Origin: Apoderus coryli
Taxonomy: Eukaryota; Arthropoda; Insecta; Coleoptera; Attelabidae
Reading direction: 5' to 3'
DNA: 64,000 nucleotides
Assembly (NCBI GenBank): GCA_911728435.2
Contig: OU452203.1
Span: 21,640,134-21,704,133, forward strand
The notes under the pieces are model-generated. The model ran no database searches, had not been told where the DNA came from, and saw only the letters and a list, made by a program, of their open reading frames with translations. The position numbers and the translations under genes were made by a program. Positions 11,082 to 22,665 of the stretch are shown one piece after another (position 1 is the first letter of the stretch; each line of letters starts with the position of its first letter).

Positions 11082-12233
11082 ATGACATCCTCAAAACGCA
11101 CCAATTTAACGACGCAATCATCGGAACCACGCATCATCGTCGCGATAGAGCAATCTCCACCAGTAACGACTCCAAAGCTCAGTGAAAACTTGCCGCAAAC
11201 GCTCTCAGAAGAAGACAGTTCAAGCTCTCCAACCATCAATCCATACTTCCTATCTCCTTTTGCTCGCGAGGTCCGGAAATCCTCTCTTCCAACTCCACAA
11301 TGTAGCGGAATCACAGCGAGTCAAGTTCGCAGACTCTCCGAACGCGGAGAATCTTCTCCCGGTCCCAAACAAGCGGAGTTCCTCGCAACTCTATCGAGTA
11401 CAACTTCGAAAAGCAGCAGACGCCACTCGGTCGTTACGATATCGAAACTTCCGCAAAATCTATTCGGACGACATCGCCGCGAGTCTGTTGCATGCACACC
11501 GAGCACATTTCGAGTTCTACCGAATCGACGTGAGTCCATAGCATGTCCTCCCAGTACTGAGCCACGTGGCAGCGTGCACAACCTTCAATTGGATATAATG
11601 GATGATATTGTGCAAGCGAGGAAAGTTAGGATGAAGTTATGGAACTCCAGTAAAGAGAAGTTGTGTTGCGAAGTCCAAACGCTTGATGAGGGAACTCCAG
11701 TTGCTACGCAACGGTATAATAGTTCAACAACAGTCAGTCGAAGATTTTCGGAGTTTGTCGGAACAACTCTACCTCCTATTTTAAGCGGTTCGACGAAGCG
11801 ACGTGCATCAGAAGCAGTCACGAAAGTCAGGAGTGGGATAATTTGTACTAACACAGACCTAATTTCGATATTAGGTTCCCTATCGACTTCTGCAACGGAA
11901 ATTAATCAAATGGGTGCTGAAGTTGTGTCGAAACTCACGGGAAGCAACAGTGGTGGTTTGAAGAACTCACGATCGAGTAGTTTCGACATAAGCGAGCTTC
12001 AAGCTAGTTTGAGTCAAAAGACAACTCCTACACAATGGTTTACCAAGCGACATCAACCAATTTATAATAAGCCAACTTCAGAAACTTGTAGCGCAAAAAC
12101 TCCTACGCGGAAGTTGAATTGGGATGACTTAATTGATGCTAATGCTATTGGAAGTGCAATTGAAGGTTTCTTACGGCAGAGTACCTCATCAGGGAGCGGG
12201 AAAATTAAGAGTAAGGATGTGAAGAAAAAGTAA
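11082..12233 (+). CDS. Orphan 383-aa intronless protein with repeated RRxS sites
   Basis: I do not recognise this family. A single 1152-bp frame from ATG to TAA encodes a Ser/Thr-rich, basic and probably largely disordered protein. It has six RRxS motifs (RRLS, RRHS, RRES twice, RRFS, RRAS), the consensus for PKA-type basophilic kinases. Two RRES motifs lie in a duplicated segment (RRESVACTPST and RRESIACPPST). The C-terminal segment NWDDLIDANAIGSAIEGFLRQ looks folded and amphipathic, and the protein ends KIKSKDVKKK. No signal peptide or membrane segment is seen. GC content and codon use are clearly above the surroundings, which supports coding. The stop overlaps a good donor (GTAAGTG at 12230), so the gene could also splice onward. 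The frame is open a few codons upstream of the ATG. Confidence 0.75.
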   Translation: MTSSKRTNLTTQSSEPRIIVAIEQSPPVTTPKLSENLPQTLSEEDSSSSPTINPYFLSPFAREVRKSSLPTPQCSGITASQVRRLSERGESSPGPKQAEFLATLSSTTSKSSRRHSVVTISKLPQNLFGRHRRESVACTPSTFRVLPNRRESIACPPSTEPRGSVHNLQLDIMDDIVQARKVRMKLWNSSKEKLCCEVQTLDEGTPVATQRYNSSTTVSRRFSEFVGTTLPPILSGSTKRRASEAVTKVRSGIICTNTDLISILGSLSTSATEINQMGAEVVSKLTGSNSGGLKNSRSSSFDISELQASLSQKTTPTQWFTKRHQPIYNKPTSETCSAKTPTRKLNWDDLIDANAIGSAIEGFLRQSTSSGSGKIKSKDVKKK

Positions 12234-13648
12234 GTGTAGTTTTTTTTTGTTCATCAGGAAATGTATATGGGTGAGTTGGTGCTATGTTTTTTGCTTGCTT
12301 ATATTATTTTATAAGGATTATTTTGAGTATTTAGATATTATGTTATAGATATCAAATAATGAGCTTTAATAATTTTGAAAAAACCACTGTTTACAGTTTT
12401 TTTAAATCGGCACACCCATATAAATCTCTTATTCGAAATTCTTTTAATAATTTAATGTTTTTATTTCAGATATTATTAATTAATAAGCAATACCATTTAA
12501 AAAAAACAATTTTAGAGCAAAAATATATTTAAAACTAAATCTCTAAATGTATTTTAGAAATTAGTAAAAAAAAATACCTAAATGTTGATGAACCTAATCA
12601 TTTAAAATAAAAATGTGAATTACAATCAGAAAAATAAACAAAAATATTATTTTAAAAAATCATATTGTTGTATAATATTGTTCAATTAATAATTGTTAGT
12701 TTAAATATCAATAATTAGTTAAAAAATGTAACTAAATTTAAGAAAATAAATAAAAACAAAAAATCAATGTCATTTAAATTGCTTGATCGTTTATTTGGAC
12801 CTAACTCTGAGACCAAACATACTAAATACACAAAATTAAAATTTTGAGCCGCAGATAGAACTCGAAATAAATATTATAAATATAATTGAAGGGCTGTTGT
12901 CCGTTATCACAAAGTTTGTACGTCAAAAATTGTACTTATTTTACTTTCTCTTTATATCAAATTATTTTGAAGATAACTGTAAGAATTTATCAAAATTTAA
13001 TTTCTTGTTATTGATTTTTCCCTGCAAGACAACTTTATTTAGTAGCTCTATTCAATCCTAGATGTCACTCTATACAATGTACATCACTAGAAAGAACTGA
13101 AATAAATATGCAATCAAAAAATCACGTTTCTGCATTCTGATATCCTCAGCTTCCATATTTTTTGTGGAATAACGCTAAAACCAACTCAATTCCTTGATTA
13201 TGCCATGAAGTTATGAGTCAGAGAAAATCTAAAGTTTTTATTTCTGCATTCAATGAAATCGTATTTTTTGCACCCTTATAGTGGGAGTTTGGAGGTGGTT
13301 TAACATCCCTATTTTGGGGATGCGGTGTGGAGAGAGACGTTATATATACAAAACAAACCGATGAAATAGGTGTACGTACAGGTACAGGGATGTATTAAGG
13401 TTATTTGTTATACGAATGCATTTGTCAGTCAAAAAAATATATTTTGATTCTTTTCCATGTTGAAGTGCAACCGATTATGACAGCTTCGACAGAGACCTCC
13501 AGCTCTCTGTATTGTCAGAATATTATTAAAATCAGGTGTTCAAATGCATCTCCCCTCAGGGGTGTCCTATACACTGTGAGCTGATGGTACGGTCTAATTA
13601 TAGCCCACGGCGTGTACGAATGACCTACCTCAACCTTACACAAAGCTT
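12234..13648. other. Intergenic, AT-rich; possible TATA box at 13338
   Basis: No gene is supported. The first 1.1 kb is very AT-rich with many AATAAA-like words that could serve the upstream orphan gene. TTATATATAC at about 13338 is a TATA-like motif ~300 bp before the small frame at 13649. The frame at 13536-13940 overlaps that one in another phase and is probably a shadow of it. Confidence 0.35.
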
Positions 13649-14008
13649 ATGTACCATTTCAGAACCATACTTGCTCTCACTATCATTCTACTACCACGCA
13701 CATTCTTTCTACAACCTAGAGGAGCCACCGTCAGGTCCGTTTTTAACAAAACCCTCCAAACGGTCACCCATCCAAATTGTACCCGCGCTGCACTTCGACG
13801 CTCGACAGTGTATCATCTCGTCGAGGCTACCCTGCCCCGCCAACAAAAACAATTACTCTTACACCACATCTTACAAGGCTCATCAAGACAAGATCTTGAC
13901 AATGTCGTTGCTCAAACCGCGAACGATCAAACTTGCCTGATCAGTGACATATTGAAAAGAATATTTGGGCAATCACTTGCTTATAATATTCTCGAAAATA
14001 TTATTTAA
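13649..14008 (+). CDS. Possible small secreted protein, 119 aa, unknown
   Basis: I do not recognise it. The frame starts MYHFRTILALTIILL, a plausible signal peptide. It continues as a mostly helical, Gln/Leu-rich protein with RRSTVYHLVEATLPRQQKQ and ends in QSLAYNILENII. It has only two Cys. Third codon positions are enriched in C and T compared with the very AT-rich flanks, which favours this frame over the overlapping 13536-13940 frame. No intron is needed. Against it, there is no recognised homologue and no clear upstream promoter beyond a TATA-like motif at 13338. It could be a neuropeptide-like precursor, a short-lived lineage-specific protein, or an exonic part of a non-coding RNA. Confidence 0.4.
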   Translation: MYHFRTILALTIILLPRTFFLQPRGATVRSVFNKTLQTVTHPNCTRAALRRSTVYHLVEATLPRQQKQLLLHHILQGSSRQDLDNVVAQTANDQTCLISDILKRIFGQSLAYNILENII

Positions 14009-15829
14009 TCAAGATTTTCACGGGCAGCAAAAAAAAAAGTGTTTAAAATATCGCAACCAGTCCCGGTATATTGAAAATGGGACTCTGTACACCGTTGGGG
14101 TTGGTGCGGGGGGTTTGTTTCTGGCACAGCCTAAAAGCGACAAACATCCAAGCAGGAATCCAAAACACGGGAACAGCAGCAGGAGCAAAGCAGGATGTAT
14201 ATGGGATAGAAGCATTTAGTACAAATTTTGCGTTTATACATTATACCTGAATAGGCCTGATTTGAAGCGAAATTTTTAAGGTTTTTAATCGAAAAATGGC
14301 TTTTTTATATTATTCCCGGGAAGCATTTCTATATTTTCAAAGTTTCCGGATTAGTGTGTGTTTAAGAAAATGTTCAATTTGTGTTTAGTGTAACAATTTT
14401 AATCTAAATTAAATTAAAAGTAATTTAGCAAAATTGCAACCATATTTTTGGTGCTTTTATTTTCAAAACTAACATGTTTTATAAAATTTGGTTAATCTGG
14501 GACTTATAGCAAATTAAATTATTGAGTCCCTAAGTTAAAATATAAAATAACGCCTTCATAACAGTGGCGTGACGTGCGGCAAAGGAGAAGGGAACATATA
14601 AAACAAATGTTTTTATTACAAGTATACTGAATTATTGTTATTGCTAGCATATGTCTTTGTAGAAGGGTGAGAAGGGTCAAAGAACGTTATAATAGAATTC
14701 CACTTTATTGCGGTTTAACACCGCCAAAAACTCCTCTGAAGCATGAATTCGTTCTTGTTTTTGCTCCAGTGACAGCTCACGCGGTACCCACTTTGCCACA
14801 GCTTTCGCATACCCAAATCAATAGTCAGATTGTTGTCAAATTTATAGACGTATTGTTTGAAGATTAGTACTAAATAAAAATCATATGGAAAAATTTCTAG
14901 TAACGCCATCTATGTGTCATCCTATGGCCTTTTATTGTGAATCTTTTTGGATGAATACAAAGGTGTAGGTAAAGTTTTAACAATTTTTAAAAATAATGGA
15001 AATTATTATCAACCACTTATTTTTATCGAAATTATTACAATCATTGTATTTGTTCCAGATGGAAAAGAGGACTGAATAATATAGTATCTAATTAATGTTC
15101 GCTTCATATCTATCAATGCCGTTAACCTTATGTTTTTGCATACAGAGTGGACATAATAAAAATATAAAATTTTGAAAGTATACAACGGTGGCAAAAAGTT
15201 TATGAATTTACATACTTATAAACACTATAAACGATGAATGAAAATGTTAAAATTAAGCAAATAATTGTATTCCATTCTGAGCTTTGACAAAATGGAAGTT
15301 ATCTCGAAGGATTCAATTTAGACCAGGGCTTTTAACTGCTGAAAGAGTATCGATAATTGAAATTTATTATAAAAATCTTAGAGATTGGGGTTCGCCTCCT
15401 CCCACTAGTTACGCCTATGTTTAGTACAAATAACGTAAATGTTTGTTAACATAAAATTCAATAAATAAAAGAATCCTCCTCAGATATGGTACATACAAAA
15501 AACAAATTCAATAGGATCTATACAAAAATTTAGTAAACATAACAATTACAGATCACCTTAGTCATTTATGAGTAATAACCAAAATAATATTATTTGTCCC
15601 ACTGTATATGCAAACAAACTATCTCATTATAAAACTGATTATAATATCAATAACGTACTGATAAATATTTTAGAATAAACAAATCCAGTTGAACTTTTCA
15701 TTAAAAGATGTGATTTAACAAATAAGTGGACAACAAAACTCTTAATAACAATAAAAAAAAAAACCACTAGAAAATGTGGTGTAATAATTTTTAATGAAAA
15801 TTATGCGTTAAAAATTTATTTTAAAAACA
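14009..15829. other. Intergenic; includes a mariner fragment, otherwise nothing seen
   Basis: AT-rich sequence between the small frame and tolloid. Apart from the mariner fragment listed separately, I see only a GTGGCGTGACGTGCGG word at 14565 and simple poly-A tracts. The last few hundred bases must contain the tolloid 5' UTR and promoter. No TATA box is obvious near 15830. Confidence 0.4.
14693..14945 (-). mobile_element. Decayed mariner-like element fragment C
   Basis: Reverse-oriented relative of fragments A, B and D. It carries the block GAATTCCACTTTATTGCGG at one end and CGCCATCTATGTGTCAT at the other. On the minus strand 14693-14760 reads as the ASEEF...LNRNKVEFY segment of a mariner transposase. 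Most of the gene is deleted, leaving a ~250-bp MITE-like remnant. Confidence 0.65.
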
Positions 15830-18800
15830 ATGTGGTGTAAAACATGGATGTTATCGTTGTTGCTAGTGATTTGTGCGGTAGTGATATCACTGGCAATCGC
15901 TAGTGATGATAATAGAACTATAAATTTGAAGTTTAGCGCTGAACAATTGTTGAATATGGAATTTCCGAAACGTGTTAGTTTGGATGCCGATTTGGATCCT
16001 TGTAAAGCCAGTAAGTACCTTATGGTAAAATAAGTACATAAAGCTTGAAGCGAAATTGAAAAGCTGTGCAAAAGTTGTAGCAGGAAAACTTCAGAGAAAT
16101 TTTTTGATTAGGATTAGAAATTTTTTTAAATGAACAAATATTAAATTTTGCATGTTGAATGTAATTTGTGTTAATTACATCTTCTTTTCTTGAAGAAAAG
16201 GTACAGATTTATGAAGTTGGATGCCATAGAGATCATTGATTGTAGTTTTATGTTTAGCTAAAGTTTTTTTTAAACTTGCAACTTTGTTGAGGATTTTTTC
16301 TGGTTTTTCGTAAAGACCTAGTTCGTAAAAAAACGCCACTGCAAACAGATGTTAATTACACATAAATACATAATAGATTAGGATCTTCGACCACAGATTA
16401 GGAAGTACTATTTTGGACTCATACCAGGTGAGACACTATCGCTATCGACCAATATGCATAAAAAATATTAATGTCCTAATTTCAATAACTGATGATGTCT
16501 CAAAAGCAAGACGCAACGTCGTAAGACACTTTGGAAATAAATAAAAATAGAAAAAGGAAATAATTTTCATGTTACTGACCACTGACTTGTGGATCAACTA
16601 TAAAAAGTTTATAACTTAAGTTATTTTAGGCTTATTTAAACCGAGATGTAAAAATTGTATCATCTCATTTATTTTCTGAAAGAAATCAGTAATTTCGATA
16701 ACCAAATAACTAATATAACCTCAAAAATAAAGTAATACTGTCAACAAAATTTCTAGGATACTTCATGGGCGATATCGCTATCGCTAACGACGATATCACA
16801 CGATCCCCGACGAAAAAACCGCCTAAAGCTTCCGATATGCAAGACGAAGTAGAAAAATACAAGCAAGAGGTGCTTGAAGGCCTCCAAATTGAGGAGGAAG
16901 GCCTAACTGACCTTTTCCGACAAAAAACAAAACTGGCTCTACCAATTGCAACTGAATCAACAGCGCAGAACAACCATTACAATGATCCGGCTAGTGGGAC
17001 AGTTAAAATCGATAATAATAGATCGCATATCGATAGTACTTCAGCTACGGGAGTTAAAACGAACCTTAAATCGATTAGTTTATTACGAAACGATATTTTT
17101 AAACGAAGGAAGCGGCGTAGTGTGACTCAAGAAGCTTTGAGGTGAATATAAAAAGTTAATTCTAACAAAATTGTACAATTCTAATAATTTTCCAGGCTCC
17201 AGGATATTCCGACTCACGATTTCGAGGCTAATTTTGATTTAAAACGTAAAAATACAGTGCCGTACTCACTGAAAAGAGCTGTTAGAGCCGCGACGGCACG
17301 GAAGGAGCGTGTGTGGGACTATGGGGTGATTCCATATGAAATTGATGGAAATTTTAGCGGGTTGCACAAAGCGTTGTTCAAGCAAGCGATGAGACATTGG
17401 GAGAATTTCACTTGTATTAAATTTGTGGAGCGAAATCGGGACGAGCATCAGAATTTTATTATTTTCACTGAACGCCCATGTGGGTAAGCAATGAAAAACT
17501 AGAAAATAGTGAAAACAGTTTATACACAAGTTATTTTTATTTCAGGTGTTGCTCATTTGTGGGTAAAAGAGGAAACGGTGGCCAAGCAATCAGCATTGGG
17601 AAAAACTGCGACAAATTCGGCATTGTGGTCCACGAGTTGGGTCACGTGGTCGGCTTTTGGCATGAGCACACTCGTCCAGATCGCGACCACCACGTGAATA
17701 TCATTAGAGAAAATATCATGACTGGTCAAGAGTACAATTTCAACAAACTCAACGAGGAGGAAGTCAACTCATTGGGACTCATCTACGATTATGACTCGAT
17801 CATGCATTATGCTCGTAACACGTTCTCCAAGGGCACGTATTTGGATACTATTCAACCGGTGGATATGCCTGGTCGAAAGCGGCCGGAAATTGGTCAACGA
17901 GTACGGTTGAGCGAGGGTGATATCGCGCAGACGAATTTGCTGTACAAATGTCCTAGTGAGTAGGGTATTTTTCACCGATTGAAGTTTTCTGGAAGAGTAT
18001 CTAGTAATCTCTGATGCTCTTTAGTGTTTTATACCAAGACAAATCATATTTTATTTTATTTTTTGATATTGTTTGTTTTGTTATCTTTTTGGGTCTTGTT
18101 CATTTTTATTTTGTCAGTTACCATTCATTGTATATTTCAGTTAAAAACTAATGGGCTCTATTGGGACCCTAAAAAAGTGTGTATGTATCTGTTGTAGAAT
18201 GCGGCAGAACATTTCAAACGAACTCCGCTATATTCTCCCCGCCGCAATTCCACGATAAACTTCCAGATGGCGGAGTAGTAAAATGCGAATGGAGAATCAC
18301 CGCCACACATGGCGAAAAAATCATTCTCAACATCACAGACTTGGATATCGAAAAATCACCAGATTGCCAAAGCGACTATGTGGAAATCCGCGATGGATAC
18401 TGGCACAAATCACCAGTACTCGGACTGTTTTGTGGTACTGGCCAGTTCCAGCACATCATCTCGACTGGCAGTCGAATGCTACTGACGTACGTGTCGAAAC
18501 ATCCAATAGGACATCGGGGATTCACAGCCAGTTACGAAGGTACGAATTCGAGATTACAGTTAGTTAGGTTTTGATCTTAAGCTTCATTATTTCATTGTAG
18601 CAATTTGCGGGGGCGATCTTTACATTGATTCCGAGGGTCATTTAGAAGCGCCCAATTATCCGGAAGAGTACCAACCAAACAAGGAGTGTATTTGGCGCAT
18701 TTCAGTACCGGAAAACTTCCAAGTCGCTTTAAGGTTTCAATCTTTTGATGTTGAGAATCATGATAGTTGCGTCTATGATTACGTGGAGATACGGGATGGG

Positions 18801-21800
18801 ATTAATGCGGATGCGCCCATTTTACATGTGTATTGCGGTGAGTATTCTTTTGAAAATTCACTCAATTTTATTTTATTATATAAGAAACATGCACTTTTAG
18901 GTCACAAAGTGCCTGCAGATGTAATATCAACGCGAAACACAATGTTTGTGAAGTTTGTGTCTGACAGTTCCGTACAAAAAGGTGGTTTTTCCGCTACAAT
19001 TGTAAAGGAATACGATGAATGCACAAAATCGGACCACGGATGTGCGCAACAATGCGTCAATACGCTTGGAAGTTATTCATGCAGTTGTCGGATTGGATTT
19101 GAATTACATTCGGATGGGAAGAATTGTGAAGGTAATATAAGCTTGAAATCTAACGTAGTTTACCACGTTCAATGCTTTTGACCTCATCGATTAAAAGCCG
19201 ATGACGCCAAGAGACGTCATCGATTGATACCGATGACGTCAAGAGACGTCATGTGTTATATACCAAGAACTGTTAGGACGTGGAAAGACGTCATCGATTG
19301 ATAGCGATGACGTCAAGAGACGTCATGTGTTATACACCAAAGAACTGTTAGGACGTGGAAAGACGTCATCAGCAGTGAACGTGTTAATTGTTAATTTCGT
19401 ATATCTCTTTGCATATTGACAAAACCAGTTTTGTTCAATTTGATTTGAAAAAGCACCCAACACTATGATATTTAGTAGGAACTTTTTTGTAGTGCACTGT
19501 CATTCTATATTATGCTTCCAGATGCATGTGGTGGTATATTTGATACACCAAATGGTACCATAACATCACCATCATTCCCAGATTTTTATCCAGTAAATAA
19601 AAATTGCGTTTGGGAGATTGTGGCGCAGCCTCAGTTCCGGATTACTTTGAATTTCACACATTTCGACCTTGAAGGCAATAACAACGGTCAACAGCAGCCA
19701 TGTGAATATGATCGAGTTGATGTTTTTAGCAAATTGAAGGAAGGTAAGGAAATACAGTCCAGGATAACATGGATGTATGTAGATCGTAAGATTTTTATCA
19801 TTGATCATCATTACCTATTCCTCCCATGGATATTGATCCAATTAGGGGGTTCAGAAATTGTCCTCGATCAATAGGGCAAAGAGCATATATATTTTTTGTG
19901 TTTTGTAGGTAGAATGAAAAAGCATGGTTCATTTTGTGGATCAAAACCTCCAAGTTTAATTACTTCTGAGGGTAGCGTGATGAGAGTTGTGTTTTATTCC
20001 GATACTAGTATGCAGAAAACTGGATTCGCAGCTATCTTTTTTACAGGTAAGAAAATATTGTTTTCATTATAACCATTAAGGCTAATTGTACAAAATATTT
20101 GTGTTATACCATGCTTTGACTGTATGCCATTTCATACTGCCTCTTTGACGGTATAAGGGTTCTTCAAATCGCATTACTAGCACCTTCAGCAACATCAGGA
20201 GGTGTAGCGCTTAATTCCTTCTGAACTAAGAGATTTTTCCTACAAACTTAGACTAGAAATAATACTCCACAAAAACACCTCCAATATTCTCTTCTTCAAC
20301 AATTCTAAATTAATTGTGATTTACTATTTGTCCTATTTTAGATATGGATGAGTGCGCTATAAACCATGGTGGCTGTCAGCATGACTGCGTCAATACCCTG
20401 GGTTCCTATATTTGCACTTGTCATAATGGATACAATTTGCATGAAAATGGACGCGACTGTAAAGAAGGGGGCTGTAAATTTGAAATAAGCGCCCCCTATG
20501 GCACGATCGGCAGTCCGAACTATCCCGACTACTACCCGGCGAGGAAGGATTGCGTTTGGCATCTAACGACTACACCCGGTAAAATAATATAATTCCATTT
20601 TATTACGGTTTAACAGCGCGAAACACTCCTCTGAAGCATCAATTCGTTGTTGTTTTTGGTCGAGCGTGAGCTCACGCCGCACCCACTTTGCACAGAGCTT
20701 TCGCATACCCAAATGTTCGAGTAAAATAGTAAAAACACTACCATCTGATATCTTTACAATGTCAGCTAGCTCGTGTACGTTCAAACGCCATCTATGGACT
20801 TTTTGCATGGACTAATACATAATTAAACATTAAAAGTAAACGGGCTAATCCAATCCTGATTGTAGCATTAAAAAAAATTTTTGCTAGCAATAAAAATGAG
20901 CAGATTTTTCCAGGCCACCGAATCCGCATTTCCTTCCAATTCTTCGAACTCGAATCTCACCAGCAATGCTCCTACGATCACGTGGACTTCTACGATGGAT
21001 CCTCCACAGATTCACCATCACTTGGACGGTAAATACCTACAATCTCCCACATGTTCAAATTTAAAGTTTAATTTCCATTATAGATTTTGCGGATCCAAAC
21101 TACCAAGTTTAATAGTTGCCTCCGGTAATCAACTCTACATGACGTTTCGGTCAGATTCAAGCGTGCAACGCAACGGGTTTTGGGCGACGCACTCAACGGC
21201 ATGCGGAGGCATGTTGCAAGCGGGGATCGCAGAAAAGAAACACATTTATTCCCATGCCAAATTCGGCAGTACTAGTTATGATAACCGGTGAGAAATTTCG
21301 TATAACTATACTCGTTTGAAGTTTAAATATCAAGACACTCTCTCTATCTCGAATCGGATCGGATCGACTCTGGTTTTCGAGATACTCTGTAAAATCATCG
21401 AATTTGGGACACCCTGTATACTAATTTAATATTAAGCAAACTTAATAGCCAATTTCTTCATTTTAAACGAGGTGTAAACCGACGGGGATGTCTGCATTTA
21501 TTGCTGATGATGTTAGTAATTCAGAAACAAATATAGCAGAATCATAATCCTACCATTCTTTGATTGAGAAACTTTTTTGTAGAAAAATAATTATATACAA
21601 CCCCATATTTCAAACTCATACAAGCTAAGTGTGTCACTATTAAAATCATTAAATGCACACTTTACCTATAATTTAATTCTATTTTTTGTTCGTAGTTTTG
21701 TTCTTAATGTAAATAATTCATATATTTTTGCTAGGACTGATTGCGACTGGACTATCGAAGCTCCAATGGGCTACAACGTCCGCCTGTCATTCCTCACATT

Positions 21801-22087
21801 CGATATTGAGGATGAGACAAATTGCGGCTATGATTTCGTAGAGATTTACAACGGACTGGACTCCAGTGGACCCTCATATGGGAAATTCTGTGGCGACAAG
21901 GTACGATTGTCACATTTTTGCCTATTCTATAGTTTTATGTTTTTTCTTTGTGTAGACCCCTATAGATATAACCTCCACGCACGAAGCGCTCCTTGTACGT
22001 TTTCGCTCCGATGACACAATCGTAAGTAAAGGTTTTAGTCTAGTTTATGAAGCTGTGGAAATGTCATTCAGCCAAGAGGAAGTTTAG
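15830..22087 (+). CDS. tld: Tolloid/BMP-1-type astacin metalloprotease (tolloid or tolkin)
   Basis: Secreted zinc protease that cleaves chordin/Sog-type BMP antagonists and matrix precursors. Fourteen exons join in phase to 1095 aa: 15830-16010, 16757-17141, 17196-17483, 17546-17955, 18198-18539, 18601-18837, 18901-19131, 19522-19743, 19909-20046, 20342-20578, 20914-21028, 21084-21287, 21735-21900, 21956-22087. Order: signal peptide ([18 protein letters not shown]), long prodomain with RRKRR, maturation site RAVR before [10 protein letters not shown], astacin domain with [19 protein letters not shown] and the Met-turn SIMHYARN, then CUB1, CUB2, EGF1 ([10 protein letters not shown]), CUB3, EGF2 ([10 protein letters not shown]), CUB4, CUB5. 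This is the full tolloid architecture. Nearly all internal introns are phase 1, as usual for CUB/EGF modules. Whether it is orthologous to tld or tolkin cannot be decided here. AATAAA lies near 22428. Confidence 0.96.
19190..19375. repeat. Two ~75-bp tandem repeats with CRE-like TGACGTCA palindromes
   Basis: Within the intron between EGF1 and CUB3 of tolloid, CGATGACGTCAAGAGACGTCAT occurs twice in full, starting near 19231 and 19306, and once in a variant form with GACGCC at 19200. GGACGTGGAAAGACGTCATC also recurs. The unit is about 75 bp. TGACGTCA is the consensus site for CREB/ATF bZIP factors. The block could equally be a hairpin-forming minisatellite. Confidence 0.7.
20590..20815 (-). mobile_element. 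Mariner-like transposase fragment D inside tolloid intron 10
   Basis: The minus strand from 20808 down encodes [19 protein letters not shown] followed by [20 protein letters not shown] and [20 protein letters not shown]. This is the N-terminal DNA-binding segment joined to the start of the catalytic half of a mariner transposase, open over 81 codons. The insertion begins only about 10 bp downstream of the tolloid exon 10 donor (GTAAAA at 20579). Confidence 0.8.
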
Positions 22088-22665
22088 ATCTAACGCTGAC
22101 AATATTGTACAACATGTGGTTAGATAGGAAATTTTATCGGTTACGAAATAGTTCATTAGTTGTAACTGTTTTCAAGTTTTGTAGTGATATTATTGAATGT
22201 CATTTAGGACGTAACTTTGTAATGACGAAACGTCTTAGTTTCGTTTTAGCAGTGATCGGTAGGAAATTTAATGTGTTAGTGAAAATGTTGTTATGGATTG
22301 TCAATATCTTTAACGGTTTTAAAGATATTTATTAAAATATGTACCAATGTAAATTTCCTAATTTTATTGTTTTTGTAATTTTGAATATTTATTAGGTATT
22401 TATTGTAATAATCGTATTGTATTTTATTAATAAATTAAGTTGTAGAGATAAATTCATTTTTCCTAATAGATCATTGTTTTGATCTCGAGTTTCCAACTAA
22501 TGTACCCCTTTTAAGACATTTACATCCTTGATCGATTTAGCTGTTATTCTACAGGGTGTTTTAAAAGTAACACAAAAATTATTGGTTCAAAAATAACTTT
22601 CACTTCAAAACTACAAAAATGTATTAAAAATAGAACTTTATTTTAACAAAATAGATGATGACAAT
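22088..22665. other. Convergent 3' UTRs of tolloid and HIBCH
   Basis: Tolloid ends at 22087 on plus and HIBCH ends at 22666 on minus, so this is the shared 3' interval. TTAATAAATTAAG near 22425 is a polyA signal for tolloid. ACAGGGTGTTTTAAAAGT at 22552 belongs to the dispersed ACACCCTGT family. Confidence 0.55.

Noticed and set aside
10952..11314. 120-codon minus-strand frame
   Set aside because: It overlaps the start of the orphan gene at 11082 and crosses its 5' flank. Composition favours the plus frame.
13536..13940. 134-codon plus-strand frame
   Set aside because: It overlaps the 13649-14008 frame in another phase and lacks a signal peptide or domain. It may still be the real frame, but the evidence is weaker.
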